Shown here piece after piece: positions 1 through 7,665 of a stretch of DNA of 18,965 nucleotides (position 1 is the first letter of the stretch; each line of letters begins with the position of its first letter). Both the position numbers and the translations under genes were made by a program. A model generated the notes under the pieces. The model worked only from the letters and a program-made list of their open reading frames with translations. It had not been told where the DNA came from and ran no database searches. The stretch covers positions 45,199 through 64,163 of the forward strand of contig PASO01000004.1 of the NCBI GenBank assembly GCA_002712135.1, in the 5' to 3' direction. Source of the DNA: Gammaproteobacteria bacterium (GTDB taxonomy: Bacteria > Pseudomonadota > Gammaproteobacteria > Pseudomonadales > Azotimanducaceae).

Positions 1-1221
1 TATGAGAATAAGACCGGTGGTAGCGTCATGGCCATTCCGCACAACGCCAATCTCAGTAACGGCGCGATGTTTTCGTTAATGGATTTTTCAGGTAAGCCGC
101 TGACCAAGGCTTACGCAAAGACCCGATCTAGATGGGAGCGGATCTACGAGGCGACGCAATACAAGGGCGATAGCGAAACGCATCCGGATCTTTCGCCGGA
201 TGATGAATTCGCGGACTTTGAAAAGATGGGCATGACATACAAGACCCCAAAGAAGGCGGCATCAGCAAAGACGAAGGGCTCCGGTAAAGCGAGTGCCAAA
301 AGTAATATTAAGGGAAATGCCAAAAAAGTTAGCACAAAAAATAATACTAAAAGCAGCACCAAAGTTGTCACAAAAAACCAGAGCCCTCTAGAAGGTTCAT
401 ATGCTCGTGGAGCCCTCAAGCGTGGGCTTGGTGAAGAGGCGAAGCTCGGCGTTAATCCCTTCAAGGTCGGTCTGATTGGCAGTACCGATTCACATATTGG
501 CCTTAGTAGTGCTGAAGAGGAAGACTACCTTGGTAAGCAGGGCGCATTACGTGTCGCGAGTGCTATCTGGAATGCAGCCGGTATCGCGGGTGTCTGGGCA
601 AAGGAGAATACGCGGCAGGCCATTTTCGATGCCATGCAGCGCCGAGAAGTATTTGCCAGCACGGGGCCGCGAATGTCAGTAAGAGTATTTGGTGGCTGGG
701 ACTTCGAAACAGATGATGCTTTTAAACCGAATCTGACTGAGGTGGGTTACCGCAAGGGTGTGCCCATGGGGGGAGATCTCGCCGAGGCTCCCAAACGCCG
801 CTCACCCGGTTTTCTTCTTCATGCGGTGAGAGATCCGAATGGTGCCAATCTCGATCGTATCCAGGTGATTAAGGGTTGGCGCAACACGAAAGGGAAGCTA
901 CAGGAAAAGGTCTATAACGTGGCTTTATCGGATGACCGAAAAACGGATGCGACAGGTAAAGCTGAAGCGGTGGGTAATACTGTGGATCTCGATGATGCCA
1001 CCTTTACCAACCGTATTGGTGACCCGGAACTCACGACGGTGTGGATTGACCCTGATTTTAACGCCAAAGAACATTCGTTCTATTACATACGAGTGCTTGA
1101 GATACCAACACCGCGATGGACAGACTTCGATGTCGCCAGAAAGGATACAAAGCTGGGCCCACACATTCCTGTTATGACGCAGGAGCGTCTGTATACATCG
1201 CCGATTTGGTATACCCCGTGA
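1..1221 (+). CDS. DUF3604 protein, 5'-truncated by the window, with Lys-rich insertion
   Basis: This is the C-terminal part of a DUF3604 protein. The frame is open from base 1 and aligns to its downstream neighbour before the first ATG (YENKTGG against YETQTGG), so the ATG at 28 is internal and the true start lies off the left edge. Two late parts of the PHP-like metal site are present: IPHN (His codon 14 of the visible part) and GSTDSH (Asp 163, His 165). The C-terminus, SPIWYTP, is the same as in the neighbour. Between FADFE and YAR there are 59 residues where the neighbour has 17; this stretch is rich in Lys, Ser and Thr and is encoded by A-rich DNA with several A6 runs. A hydrolase of the PHP fold is likely, but the substrate is unknown. 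The neighbour is exported, so this protein probably is too, though its N-terminus is not visible. Confidence 0.85.
   Translation, partial: YENKTGGSVMAIPHNANLSNGAMFSLMDFSGKPLTKAYAKTRSRWERIYEATQYKGDSETHPDLSPDDEFADFEKMGMTYKTPKKAASAKTKGSGKASAKSNIKGNAKKVSTKNNTKSSTKVVTKNQSPLEGSYARGALKRGLGEEAKLGVNPFKVGLIGSTDSHIGLSSAEEEDYLGKQGALRVASAIWNAAGIAGVWAKENTRQAIFDAMQRREVFASTGPRMSVRVFGGWDFETDDAFKPNLTEVGYRKGVPMGGDLAEAPKRRSPGFLLHAVRDPNGANLDRIQVIKGWRNTKGKLQEKVYNVALSDDRKTDATGKAEAVGNTVDLDDATFTNRIGDPELTTVWIDPDFNAKEHSFYYIRVLEIPTPRWTDFDVARKDTKLGPHIPVMTQERLYTSPIWYTP
222..400 (+). other. Lys/Ser/Thr-rich low-complexity insertion in the DUF3604 protein
   Basis: This segment encodes about 59 residues with 15 lysines and many Ser, Thr, Ala and Asn, and almost no hydrophobic residues. 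The tandem paralog has 17 different residues at the same place, so the net gain is about 42 residues. The DNA between about 300 and 380 is unusually A-rich and contains several runs of six A, which would favour slippage during growth of the insert. The reading frame is intact on both sides. It most likely forms a flexible, positively charged surface loop, but its role is unknown. Confidence 0.75.
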
Positions 1222-1235
1222 ATTGCTGGATTTGC

Positions 1236-1240
1236 GGAAG
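1236..1240 (+). promoter_or_regulatory. Candidate ribosome binding site favouring the GTG start at 1247
   Basis: GGAAG lies six bases before GTG 1247. The alternative TTG starts at 1223 and 1232 have no comparable site. The GTG also gives a compact signal peptide, which supports it as the start of the second DUF3604 gene. Confidence 0.4.
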
Positions 1241-1246
1241 TTAACC

Positions 1247-3232
1247 GTGTGTAGGTGCGCTTCGAAAAGATTCGCTGTGCTGCTAGTCGTGACAATGGTG
1301 CTTCCTGCTCTGGCAGACCAGTCTTACTCGCCGCCTGTTAACGACACATTTCCAACAAGTGTCTACTGGGGTGATACCCACGTACATACCAGCTTCTCCT
1401 GGGATGCCTGGTCTTCCTGGAACCGGATTAGTCCTGACGATGCCTACCGTTTTGCCAAGGGTGAGACGATTGTCGCCCATAATGGACAAAAGGTGCGTCT
1501 GCACCGTCCCCTGGATTTTCTTGTAGTGACGGATCATGCAGAGAATATGGGTTACATGCCAATGATCGCCGGCGGCGATCCTGCAGCGTTGGCAACCGCT
1601 CCCGGCAGGCGCACAGCAAAGGTCATAGCGGATAGTCCGTCGCCCGCACAGGATATACTAACCGGGGACGAAGGCGAGGCTTTCGCGCGACTGTTCAATC
1701 GAAAATTCGCCATGCTCAGCCGCAAAGCGGATACCAACGTTCAACCAGGCCAAGAGGCGGTGCGGTCGGCCGTCCTCAACAAAACCAGAACTGCTGGCAA
1801 GTCCGAATTTTCTGAGAAAGCGCTGAACCGTCTCGCCGGTTATTCGCAAGACACCAAGGGCGCAATGAAAGGAATTGCTAAGACGCCGGGGCTTCGTCGT
1901 TCAGTCTGGGAGCAGGTGACGGCCAATGCGGAGCGTCACAATCGACCTGGACAGTTCACTGCGTTCATCGGCTACGAGTGGACCTTCGGCGTACGCGGAA
2001 AATACTCGAGCCTTCACCGCAACGTGATCTTTGCCGACGATGCAACTAGGGCAAATCAGATTTTACCGCTTCGCGCCGGTGACAGCGAAAGCGTCGGAGA
2101 CCTGTGGCGTTTTCTGTCGAATTATGAAACCCAAACTGGGGGTAGGGCGCTCGCGATTCCACACAACGGTAATTTGAGTAACGGCGGGATGTTTAATGTT
2201 GAGAGGCCAGATGGGTCACCCATATCGAAAGAGTATGCGGCAGCGCGATCCCGTTGGGAGCCGGTCTACGAGGTGACGCAGATCAAAGGTGACGGAGAGA
2301 CGCACCCGCAGCTCTCACCAACTGACGAGTTCGCGGACTATGAGACCTGGAATGGTTTCGATATGGGTAACTGGCAAGGACGGCTTGAAAGCGATTATGC
2401 GCGTTCGGGCCTGAAAACAGGATTAGCCCAGCAGGCTAAACTCGGTGAGAATCCGTTCAAGTTTGGGATGATTGGGAGCACTGATACGCACACATCGCTC
2501 GCGACCGCAGATGAAGACAACTTCTGGGGTAAAGGTTCACTGTCGGAACCAAGCCGACATCGCATCGCCAATGCATGGTTTCTGACTGCGTCCGGCTATG
2601 CTGCTGTCTGGGCAACGGAAAATACCCGATCCGGGTTGTTCGATGCCATGCAGCGACGGGAGGTTTACGCGACAACCGGTCCGCGAATAACACTGCGTGT
2701 CTTTGGCGGATGGGACTACACACATCGGGATGCGCTGGAGCCAAACCTAGCCCTTATTGGTTATCGTGGGGGTGTGCCCATGGGTGGCGATCTAACCCGG
2801 GCTCCGGAAACCAAGGTGCCGAGTTTTCTGATTCGAGCGACCCGCGATGCGGACGGCGCCAATCTAGATCGTGTTCAGGTCGTCAAGGGCTGGCTCGCCT
2901 TTGATGGGATGACGCACGAAAAGATCTACAACGCTGCGGTATCGAATGGGCGAATGATCGATGCGAAGGGACAGGTAGAGCCGGTCGGTAACACGGTTGA
3001 TGGGGCGTCGTTTACAAACGCTATTGGCGATCCCGAATTATCGGTCGTGTGGGTAGACCCTGATTTCGATCCGGACGAGGCGGCGTTCTATTATGTTCGG
3101 GTTCTGGAGATTCCCACCCCGCGCTGGACAGCTTACGATACGACTTACTTCGATTTGCAGGATTTGCCGAAAGAGATTCAGATGGTGACCCAGGAGCGTG
3201 CCTACAGTTCACCCATTTGGTACACCCCGTGA
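1247..3232 (+). CDS. Secreted DUF3604 protein with PHP-like metal site
   Basis: A complete DUF3604 protein of 661 residues from GTG 1247, or 669 if TTG 1223 is used. I prefer the GTG because GGAAG precedes it and because it leaves a classical signal peptide: CRCASKRF, a hydrophobic stretch, then cleavage after LPALA. Counting from the GTG, the expected PHP-type ligands are present in order: HVH at 45-47 (in GDTHVHTSF), DH at 96-97 (VVTDHAE), a Glu near 244 (GYEWTF), the His of IPHN near 306, and Asp/His of STDTH near 413-415. The family is therefore expected to be a metal-dependent hydrolase, possibly a phosphoesterase, outside the cytoplasm; its substrate is not established. It starts 25 bases after the first copy, and the pair looks like a tandem duplication within one operon. 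Confidence 0.9.
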   Translation: MCRCASKRFAVLLVVTMVLPALADQSYSPPVNDTFPTSVYWGDTHVHTSFSWDAWSSWNRISPDDAYRFAKGETIVAHNGQKVRLHRPLDFLVVTDHAENMGYMPMIAGGDPAALATAPGRRTAKVIADSPSPAQDILTGDEGEAFARLFNRKFAMLSRKADTNVQPGQEAVRSAVLNKTRTAGKSEFSEKALNRLAGYSQDTKGAMKGIAKTPGLRRSVWEQVTANAERHNRPGQFTAFIGYEWTFGVRGKYSSLHRNVIFADDATRANQILPLRAGDSESVGDLWRFLSNYETQTGGRALAIPHNGNLSNGGMFNVERPDGSPISKEYAAARSRWEPVYEVTQIKGDGETHPQLSPTDEFADYETWNGFDMGNWQGRLESDYARSGLKTGLAQQAKLGENPFKFGMIGSTDTHTSLATADEDNFWGKGSLSEPSRHRIANAWFLTASGYAAVWATENTRSGLFDAMQRREVYATTGPRITLRVFGGWDYTHRDALEPNLALIGYRGGVPMGGDLTRAPETKVPSFLIRATRDADGANLDRVQVVKGWLAFDGMTHEKIYNAAVSNGRMIDAKGQVEPVGNTVDGASFTNAIGDPELSVVWVDPDFDPDEAAFYYVRVLEIPTPRWTAYDTTYFDLQDLPKEIQMVTQERAYSSPIWYTP

Positions 3233-3261
3233 TTGTGAAATTGCACTACAACCAGTATTTT
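3233..3261 (+). promoter_or_regulatory. Candidate sigma-70 promoter for the sugar isomerase gene
   Basis: TTGTGA (3233-3238) and TATTTT (3256-3261) are separated by 17 bases; each matches the consensus at four of six positions. They begin just after the stop codon of the DUF3604 gene. I see no intrinsic terminator in this 60-base gap, so read-through from upstream is also possible. Confidence 0.35.
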
Positions 3262-3292
3262 TGGGGTAGAAACCAGTTAGGAGCACTCAACC

Positions 3293-4111
3293 ATGAGTAA
3301 CTTCAGATACGGATGCGAAAGCTATAGTTGGGTAATGTCTGGTGACAAATACCTAGGGAATATTTCGCATCTATGTAAGGTCATAAGTCAGGCCGGGCTT
3401 ACCGGTATTGAAACATCCATGCGTATGGCCGGTGAATATGGTGCGGACCCGGGATTGATGACGGAGGTGCTAAAGGAATACGACCTGGCATTGGTTGCGA
3501 CCTCATTAGGTGGTGGCTTTGGAAAAAGTCCCAGTTTGAATGAAGAAGAGCGAGCAGCGGCAGGGCAGGTGTTCAACTTTATCTCTCACTTTCCTGAGCC
3601 CAGGCTCAGCCTGTCCCATTACTCCAGAGACCGGGATAATCTATTGGAACGTCAGCGCAATGCTATGAGTTGTTACAATGAAATAGGAAGGATGGCTACC
3701 GAGTTGGACATCGCTTGTGCGCTGCATCCCAGCTCATATCCCACCTCGATTTTTATAACGGACAGTGATTATCGGGTCATGCTGGATGAGATGGACCCTG
3801 AGGTTGTAAAGTATTGCCCGGACACGGGACACATTGCGAATGGAGACATGGATGTCTACGAAATTTTCACTACCTATATGTCTATTATTGGTCACGTGCA
3901 TATGAAGGACATTACCGTGGATAAGAAATGGGCGCCAAATGGGGATGGATGCATCGATTTTCCTCGGCTGATGAAGATGCTTGATGATGCTAACTACATT
4001 GGTTGGATTGTGTTCGAGGAAGAGTCGGATGCAGCGAGAGAAGATCCCGACGCGGCAACAATAAAGAATGGCCGTTATCTTGCGGAGACGATACTGCCGT
4101 TAGGTTATTAA
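3293..4111 (+). CDS. Sugar phosphate isomerase/epimerase-type TIM barrel protein
   Basis: A 272-residue protein of the xylose-isomerase-like TIM barrel superfamily (AP_endonuc_2; the group that includes IolE, IolI and hydroxypyruvate isomerase). The family signature of metal-binding strands is visible: HPSS (His145), PDTGH (Asp177, His180), GHVHMKD (His203) and the C-terminal VFEEES (Glu242/243). The segment GDGCIDFPRL followed by GWIVFEEE is typical of these enzymes. It has no signal peptide, so it should be cytosolic and act on a sugar, inositol-like or keto-acid substrate using a divalent metal. The start is ATG 3293 with AGGAG nine bases before it. It lies between the DUF3604 pair and the TetR gene; whether it belongs functionally to either side is open. 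The exact reaction cannot be read from the sequence. Confidence 0.85.
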   Translation: MSNFRYGCESYSWVMSGDKYLGNISHLCKVISQAGLTGIETSMRMAGEYGADPGLMTEVLKEYDLALVATSLGGGFGKSPSLNEEERAAAGQVFNFISHFPEPRLSLSHYSRDRDNLLERQRNAMSCYNEIGRMATELDIACALHPSSYPTSIFITDSDYRVMLDEMDPEVVKYCPDTGHIANGDMDVYEIFTTYMSIIGHVHMKDITVDKKWAPNGDGCIDFPRLMKMLDDANYIGWIVFEEESDAAREDPDAATIKNGRYLAETILPLGY

Positions 4112-4126
4112 CGCTCCACCTAAATT

Positions 4127-4137
4127 GGAGGTGATCC
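4127..4137 (+). promoter_or_regulatory. Orphan extended Shine-Dalgarno-like sequence
   Basis: GGAGGTGATCC is an 11-base perfect complement to the 3' end of 16S rRNA (GGATCACCTCC). No start codon follows at usable distance; the next gene begins about 50 bases downstream. It could be a ribosome standby site, the remnant of a lost small gene, or chance. It lies 15 bases after the sugar isomerase stop codon. Confidence 0.4.
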
Positions 4138-4140
4138 GCG

Positions 4141-4190
4141 TAAAGTTAATCTTTAAAATAACTGACTGATCACTTATTATTGATCGATGA
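4141..4190 (+). promoter_or_regulatory. Possible TetR operator region
   Basis: Two symmetric elements overlap the candidate promoter: the inverted repeat TAAAG-TTAAT-CTTTA (4141-4155), and the stretch ACTGACTGATCA (4161-4172), which contains the palindrome TGATCA and is echoed by TTGATCGATGA at 4180-4190. TetR proteins usually bind palindromes in their own promoter, so autoregulation is plausible. The exact operator is a guess. Confidence 0.3.
4152..4180 (+). promoter_or_regulatory. Candidate promoter of the tetR gene, possibly leaderless
   Basis: TTTAAA (4152-4157) and TATTAT (4175-4180) are separated by exactly 17 bases and match the sigma-70 boxes at four and five of six positions. The predicted start of transcription falls at about 4187, which is the A of the regulator's ATG, so the transcript would have no leader. 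This fits the lack of any Shine-Dalgarno site immediately before that ATG. Confidence 0.45.
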
Positions 4191-4759
4191 GATTGCGGGA
4201 TGAAAAAAAGAAGGAAGCAATTTTCGATGCCACAATTGCGCTGGTCAACGAAATAGGCTTCGCTGAAGCATCGACAGCCAAGATAGCGAAAGCCGCAAAC
4301 GTATCGCCAGCGACAATATACATTTACTACAAAGACAAACAGGATCTTTTAACTTCAATATACATTGAGGTTAAAAAGCGAAAAAGTTCGGCGACGATGG
4401 AAGGATTCGAAGCGTCAGCACCTATCAAAGAAACATTTCAAAAGGTATGGCACAACTCATTTAGGTTCGCCTCAACGTACCAGGGCTACATTCAATACAT
4501 CGAACAATTCGCGAACTCACCGTATTACGACCTGGTGGAAGATACACAGAGCGATGACATGTTTAAACCGGTCCGGTCAGCGCTGGCAGAAGCGGCCAGG
4601 CAAAAACTCATTAGAAAGGTGGATTTCGATATGTTTGTGGCCTTCACTTTTTATCCTCTAGCGATGCTATCCAACACCAGAACTACCAAGAATCTCAGAA
4701 TGACACCAAAGAACATTGAAACAGCATTTGAGATGGCCTGGGCTGCAATAAAACTCTAG
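4187..4759 (+). CDS. TetR/AcrR family transcriptional regulator
   Basis: A 190-residue regulator of typical TetR size. The N-terminal DNA-binding domain occupies about residues 5-55: a first helix (KKEAIFDATIALVNEIGF), then the helix-turn-helix TAKIAKAANVSPATIYIYYKDK, the usual family signature, followed by the linker helix. The remainder is an all-helical ligand-binding and dimerisation domain whose ligand cannot be inferred. The start is ATG 4187; there is no ribosome binding site nearby, but a promoter is placed so that transcription would begin at the ATG. The first dikinase gene starts 31 bases after its stop on the same strand, so the regulator is probably co-transcribed with the genes it controls and represses the whole run to 15581. 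That target set is inferred from position only. Confidence 0.92.
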   Translation: MRLRDEKKKEAIFDATIALVNEIGFAEASTAKIAKAANVSPATIYIYYKDKQDLLTSIYIEVKKRKSSATMEGFEASAPIKETFQKVWHNSFRFASTYQGYIQYIEQFANSPYYDLVEDTQSDDMFKPVRSALAEAARQKLIRKVDFDMFVAFTFYPLAMLSNTRTTKNLRMTPKNIETAFEMAWAAIKL

Positions 4760-4780
4760 GTTTCATCTGCGTTTAATTAG

Positions 4781-4785
4781 AGGAG
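4781..4785 (+). promoter_or_regulatory. Ribosome binding site deciding the TTG start at 4791
   Basis: AGGAG followed by five A residues lies directly before TTG 4791. The encoded N-terminus (DTTEATLDLVGGKG) aligns with that of the second paralog, which starts with ATG, and this fixes the rare TTG start. Confidence 0.7.
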
Positions 4786-4790
4786 AAAAA

Positions 4791-7631
4791 TTGAAGACTG
4801 ATACTCACACACTTTCCCTTGATACTACCGAGGCCACACTGGACCTGGTTGGCGGTAAGGGCCAATCCCTGGCCAGTATGACGAGCGCAGGGTTCGATGT
4901 GCCGGGCGGGTTTTACCTTACCACCACGGCCTACAGGAGCTTTCTAAAAGCGAACGATCTGCAAACAAAGATTGTCGAGTTGGTAAAACCGGAAATCGGT
5001 AAGCACACCTTGTCATTCGATGCGGCAGCGGAGTCTATTCAGGCACTGATCGGCAAACCGGAATTTCCAGAAGAAATAGCAGTTGAAATCCGTTCGGCCT
5101 ATGCTGCACTGGAAGGGGACGATCCGGCGGTAGCGGTGCGTTCATCCGCTAACGCAGAAGATCTGCCGGACATGTCTTTTGCCGGGCAACAGGATACTTA
5201 TCTGAATATTCGCGGTGAGGATGCTTTGCTTACGGCAGTGCAAAACTGTTGGGCGTCTCTCTGGACCGCGAGGGCGATAAGTTACCGCCATCAGATGGGT
5301 ATTGACCAGGATGTTGTGGCCATGGCGGTGGTTGTTCAGCTTATGGTCGCTTCTGATGTTGCGGGTATCTTGTTTACGGCTAACCCGGTTACGGGGGAAC
5401 GATCCGAGATTATTATCAACGCCAGTTTTGGTTTGGGTGAGGCGGTAGTCAGCGGGCAGGTAACGCCGGATACCTTTGTGATGGATCGTGAATCACTGAA
5501 GGCGAAGGAAACTACCATCGGTACTAAGGAACATCAGATTGTCTCCGATGGCGATCAGGGAGTTCGACTTGAAGACATCATCGAAGATACTCGGGGTGAA
5601 TCCTCGTTGTCGGAAGGTGAACTCAAAGCGCTGGGATCACTCGCGCTAAAGATCGAGAAGCACTACGGTGGTGTCCCGCAGGATATCGAGTGGGCTATCA
5701 AAGACGGTGAACTTTGGCTGTTGCAATCGCGTCCGATCACCAATCTACCGCCGCAGCCGATTCCTGATGTTTGGGAGCCCACACCCCCTGCACGGGTGAT
5801 GGTGCGACGCCAGATCGTTGAGAACATTCCGGGTCCGGTCTGTCCCCTGTTCGAAGAGCTCTATCTGTGGGAAGGTCTGCAGCTGGAGCAGCCGGGTGGA
5901 AGAGCGGATTCCGAAGAGTGGGAACAGACGATGTCTGGCCCTTTGTATGTAACGGTGAATGGTATCGCCTATCAACGGCAGGACTTCCGACCTGAACCCG
6001 TTGGTCCATTGTCCAAGGCGTTCTTGATCCCCGGTGTGAATGACGAATCAGGCAGAACAGAAAAGGAAGCCTCCCAGGAGTTGTTTCAGATGCTAAGGGA
6101 CGCGACCAAAACGCCGGAACAGGACGCTCTGGCAAAAGACGACATGGCGCTGTTCCGGAACTCACTGAACAAGGAAGACCGCGATGCTTTTGATGCAATG
6201 GCAAAAGAGCAGGATATTGAAACCCTGCCCCAGCGTCTCACCGTGCCCGAGAGCGAGAATATGCGGATGTTTGCTCATCACAGGACGATAACCTGCGATG
6301 AAAACATCAGAGGGTGGCGCGAAAGAGCGGCGCCTGAATTAGCTGCAACGATTGAAAAATGGAGAGATATTGATCCTGGAGCCGCATCAGACGGAGATCT
6401 GCTGACAGGAATTCGTGACCTGGCACACGCCGAGGGCCGATACTGGTCTGGCCGAAACGGCGGGAAGGTGTTCGGCGTTATCAAGACCTGCGATGAGCAG
6501 TTAAACGCCTTTCTACATGAGAATCTACCGGAACAAAACCTGACCAGCGGTATGTTTCTGAGTGGATTCCCATCGAGGCTAATGGAAGCCAATGAAGATC
6601 TGTGCGAAATCTCGAAACAGATTCAAGCTAACGATTCACTCCGCGAACTGACCCTGATTACCCCTAATACGCGGCTTCTGGATGAACTGAAAAAGCATCC
6701 CGATGCGGCCCCGATTGTTAAGGATATCCGTGCGTACCTGGATACGTATGGCCATCAGGGATACAGCCTGGACTTTGTTGAGCCGCCACCCGTGGATGAG
6801 CCTTCGCCGGTGTTAGCGACCCTTCAGACGATGGTGGGTGATCCGGATTATGATCCTAAGCAACACGATCTTGATGCGACCGAGAAGCGTCAAGCCGCGT
6901 TCAATAAAGTCAAGGAAGCGCTTTCAGGCCTGACGTACTGGCAGTTCCGATATCGTGTCTGGCACGCGTATCGTTATTATCCTTTCCGAGAGGATCTCCT
7001 GTTTCCGCTTGGAAGCGCCTGGCCGCTGCTGCGTCCCTTTGCGACGGAGTTTGGTAGACGAATGGTCAATATGGGTACCTTTAAACTTGCTGACGATACC
7101 TATTATTTGCAGATGGCAGAACTTAGGGAATGCGCTGAAGCCCGGCGTGAGGAAACCCCCCTGCCACACTATGGTCAACTTGCGGCAGAGCGACGTGAAT
7201 TAAGAGAGGCTCGCAAGCGACTGCGTGCGCCCTCGGCTATCCCGCCGGAAGTCATTGGGAATATCTGGATATCGGAAGTGCAGGTAGAGAACGATCCGAA
7301 TAGTGACACTATCAATGGCATCCCGGTTAGCCCCGGGTCAGTGACCGCACCCGCCAGCTTGATCAACTCACCAGCTGAATTTGACCAGATGGAGCCTGAC
7401 TCGATTCTCGTATGCCCCATGACAACCCCGGCCTGGACGCAACTCTTTGCCCATGCCCGGGGACTTGTCACTGATATAGGGGGTATCCTCGGTCATGGTT
7501 CTATCGTTGCCAGAGAGTTTGGTATTCCGGCCGTAGTGGGGACCGGCATCAGCACCGAGAGGATAGTGCATGGGCAGAGGATCGCGATCGACGGCGATGC
7601 CGGTACTGTCTCGATTCTCTCGGAAGATTGA
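4791..7631 (+). CDS. PEP-synthase-like dikinase (rifampin phosphotransferase type), copy 1
   Basis: A 946-residue cytosolic dikinase. The N-terminal ATP-grasp domain (about 1-320) has the PPDK_N signatures: GGKG with Lys23, AVRSSANAEDLP with Arg117, TANPVTG, GLGEAVVSGQVTPD, QDIEW with Glu300, and QSRP with Gln312/Arg314. A large central domain (about 335-830) opens with VENIPGPVCPLF and contains YGHQGYSLDF. The C-terminal swivelling domain carries the phosphohistidine, His902 in GGILGHGSIVARE. There is no C-terminal PEP/pyruvate TIM barrel, so it is not a true PEP synthase or PPDK. The order of domains matches rifampin phosphotransferase, which uses ATP to phosphorylate an acceptor and yields AMP and phosphate. 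The acceptor here is unknown. The start is TTG 4791 with AGGAG. A paralog lies beyond the next gene; the two differ most at about residues 360-450, in the substrate domain. Confidence 0.85.
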   Translation: MKTDTHTLSLDTTEATLDLVGGKGQSLASMTSAGFDVPGGFYLTTTAYRSFLKANDLQTKIVELVKPEIGKHTLSFDAAAESIQALIGKPEFPEEIAVEIRSAYAALEGDDPAVAVRSSANAEDLPDMSFAGQQDTYLNIRGEDALLTAVQNCWASLWTARAISYRHQMGIDQDVVAMAVVVQLMVASDVAGILFTANPVTGERSEIIINASFGLGEAVVSGQVTPDTFVMDRESLKAKETTIGTKEHQIVSDGDQGVRLEDIIEDTRGESSLSEGELKALGSLALKIEKHYGGVPQDIEWAIKDGELWLLQSRPITNLPPQPIPDVWEPTPPARVMVRRQIVENIPGPVCPLFEELYLWEGLQLEQPGGRADSEEWEQTMSGPLYVTVNGIAYQRQDFRPEPVGPLSKAFLIPGVNDESGRTEKEASQELFQMLRDATKTPEQDALAKDDMALFRNSLNKEDRDAFDAMAKEQDIETLPQRLTVPESENMRMFAHHRTITCDENIRGWRERAAPELAATIEKWRDIDPGAASDGDLLTGIRDLAHAEGRYWSGRNGGKVFGVIKTCDEQLNAFLHENLPEQNLTSGMFLSGFPSRLMEANEDLCEISKQIQANDSLRELTLITPNTRLLDELKKHPDAAPIVKDIRAYLDTYGHQGYSLDFVEPPPVDEPSPVLATLQTMVGDPDYDPKQHDLDATEKRQAAFNKVKEALSGLTYWQFRYRVWHAYRYYPFREDLLFPLGSAWPLLRPFATEFGRRMVNMGTFKLADDTYYLQMAELRECAEARREETPLPHYGQLAAERRELREARKRLRAPSAIPPEVIGNIWISEVQVENDPNSDTINGIPVSPGSVTAPASLINSPAEFDQMEPDSILVCPMTTPAWTQLFAHARGLVTDIGGILGHGSIVAREFGIPAVVGTGISTERIVHGQRIAIDGDAGTVSILSED

Positions 7632-7665
7632 GTCAAACTCCTACCGTGTCTCAATTGGAAGCGTC

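Noticed and set aside
144..464. Minus-strand frame of 106 codons with a hydrophobic Leu/Val/Phe-rich stretch
   Set aside because: The apparent membrane segment is the reverse reading of the Lys-codon-rich insertion in the DUF3604 gene; it has no support as a gene.
4113..4135. Hairpin after the sugar isomerase gene (CTCCA/TGGAG or CACCT/AGGTG)
   Set aside because: The stems are five pairs, compete with each other and are not followed by T residues; the complementarity mainly reflects the SD-like sequence itself.
5737..6204. Open frame of 155 codons on the minus strand
   Set aside because: It is antisense to dikinase 1, Pro/Arg/Ser-rich, without recognisable motifs.
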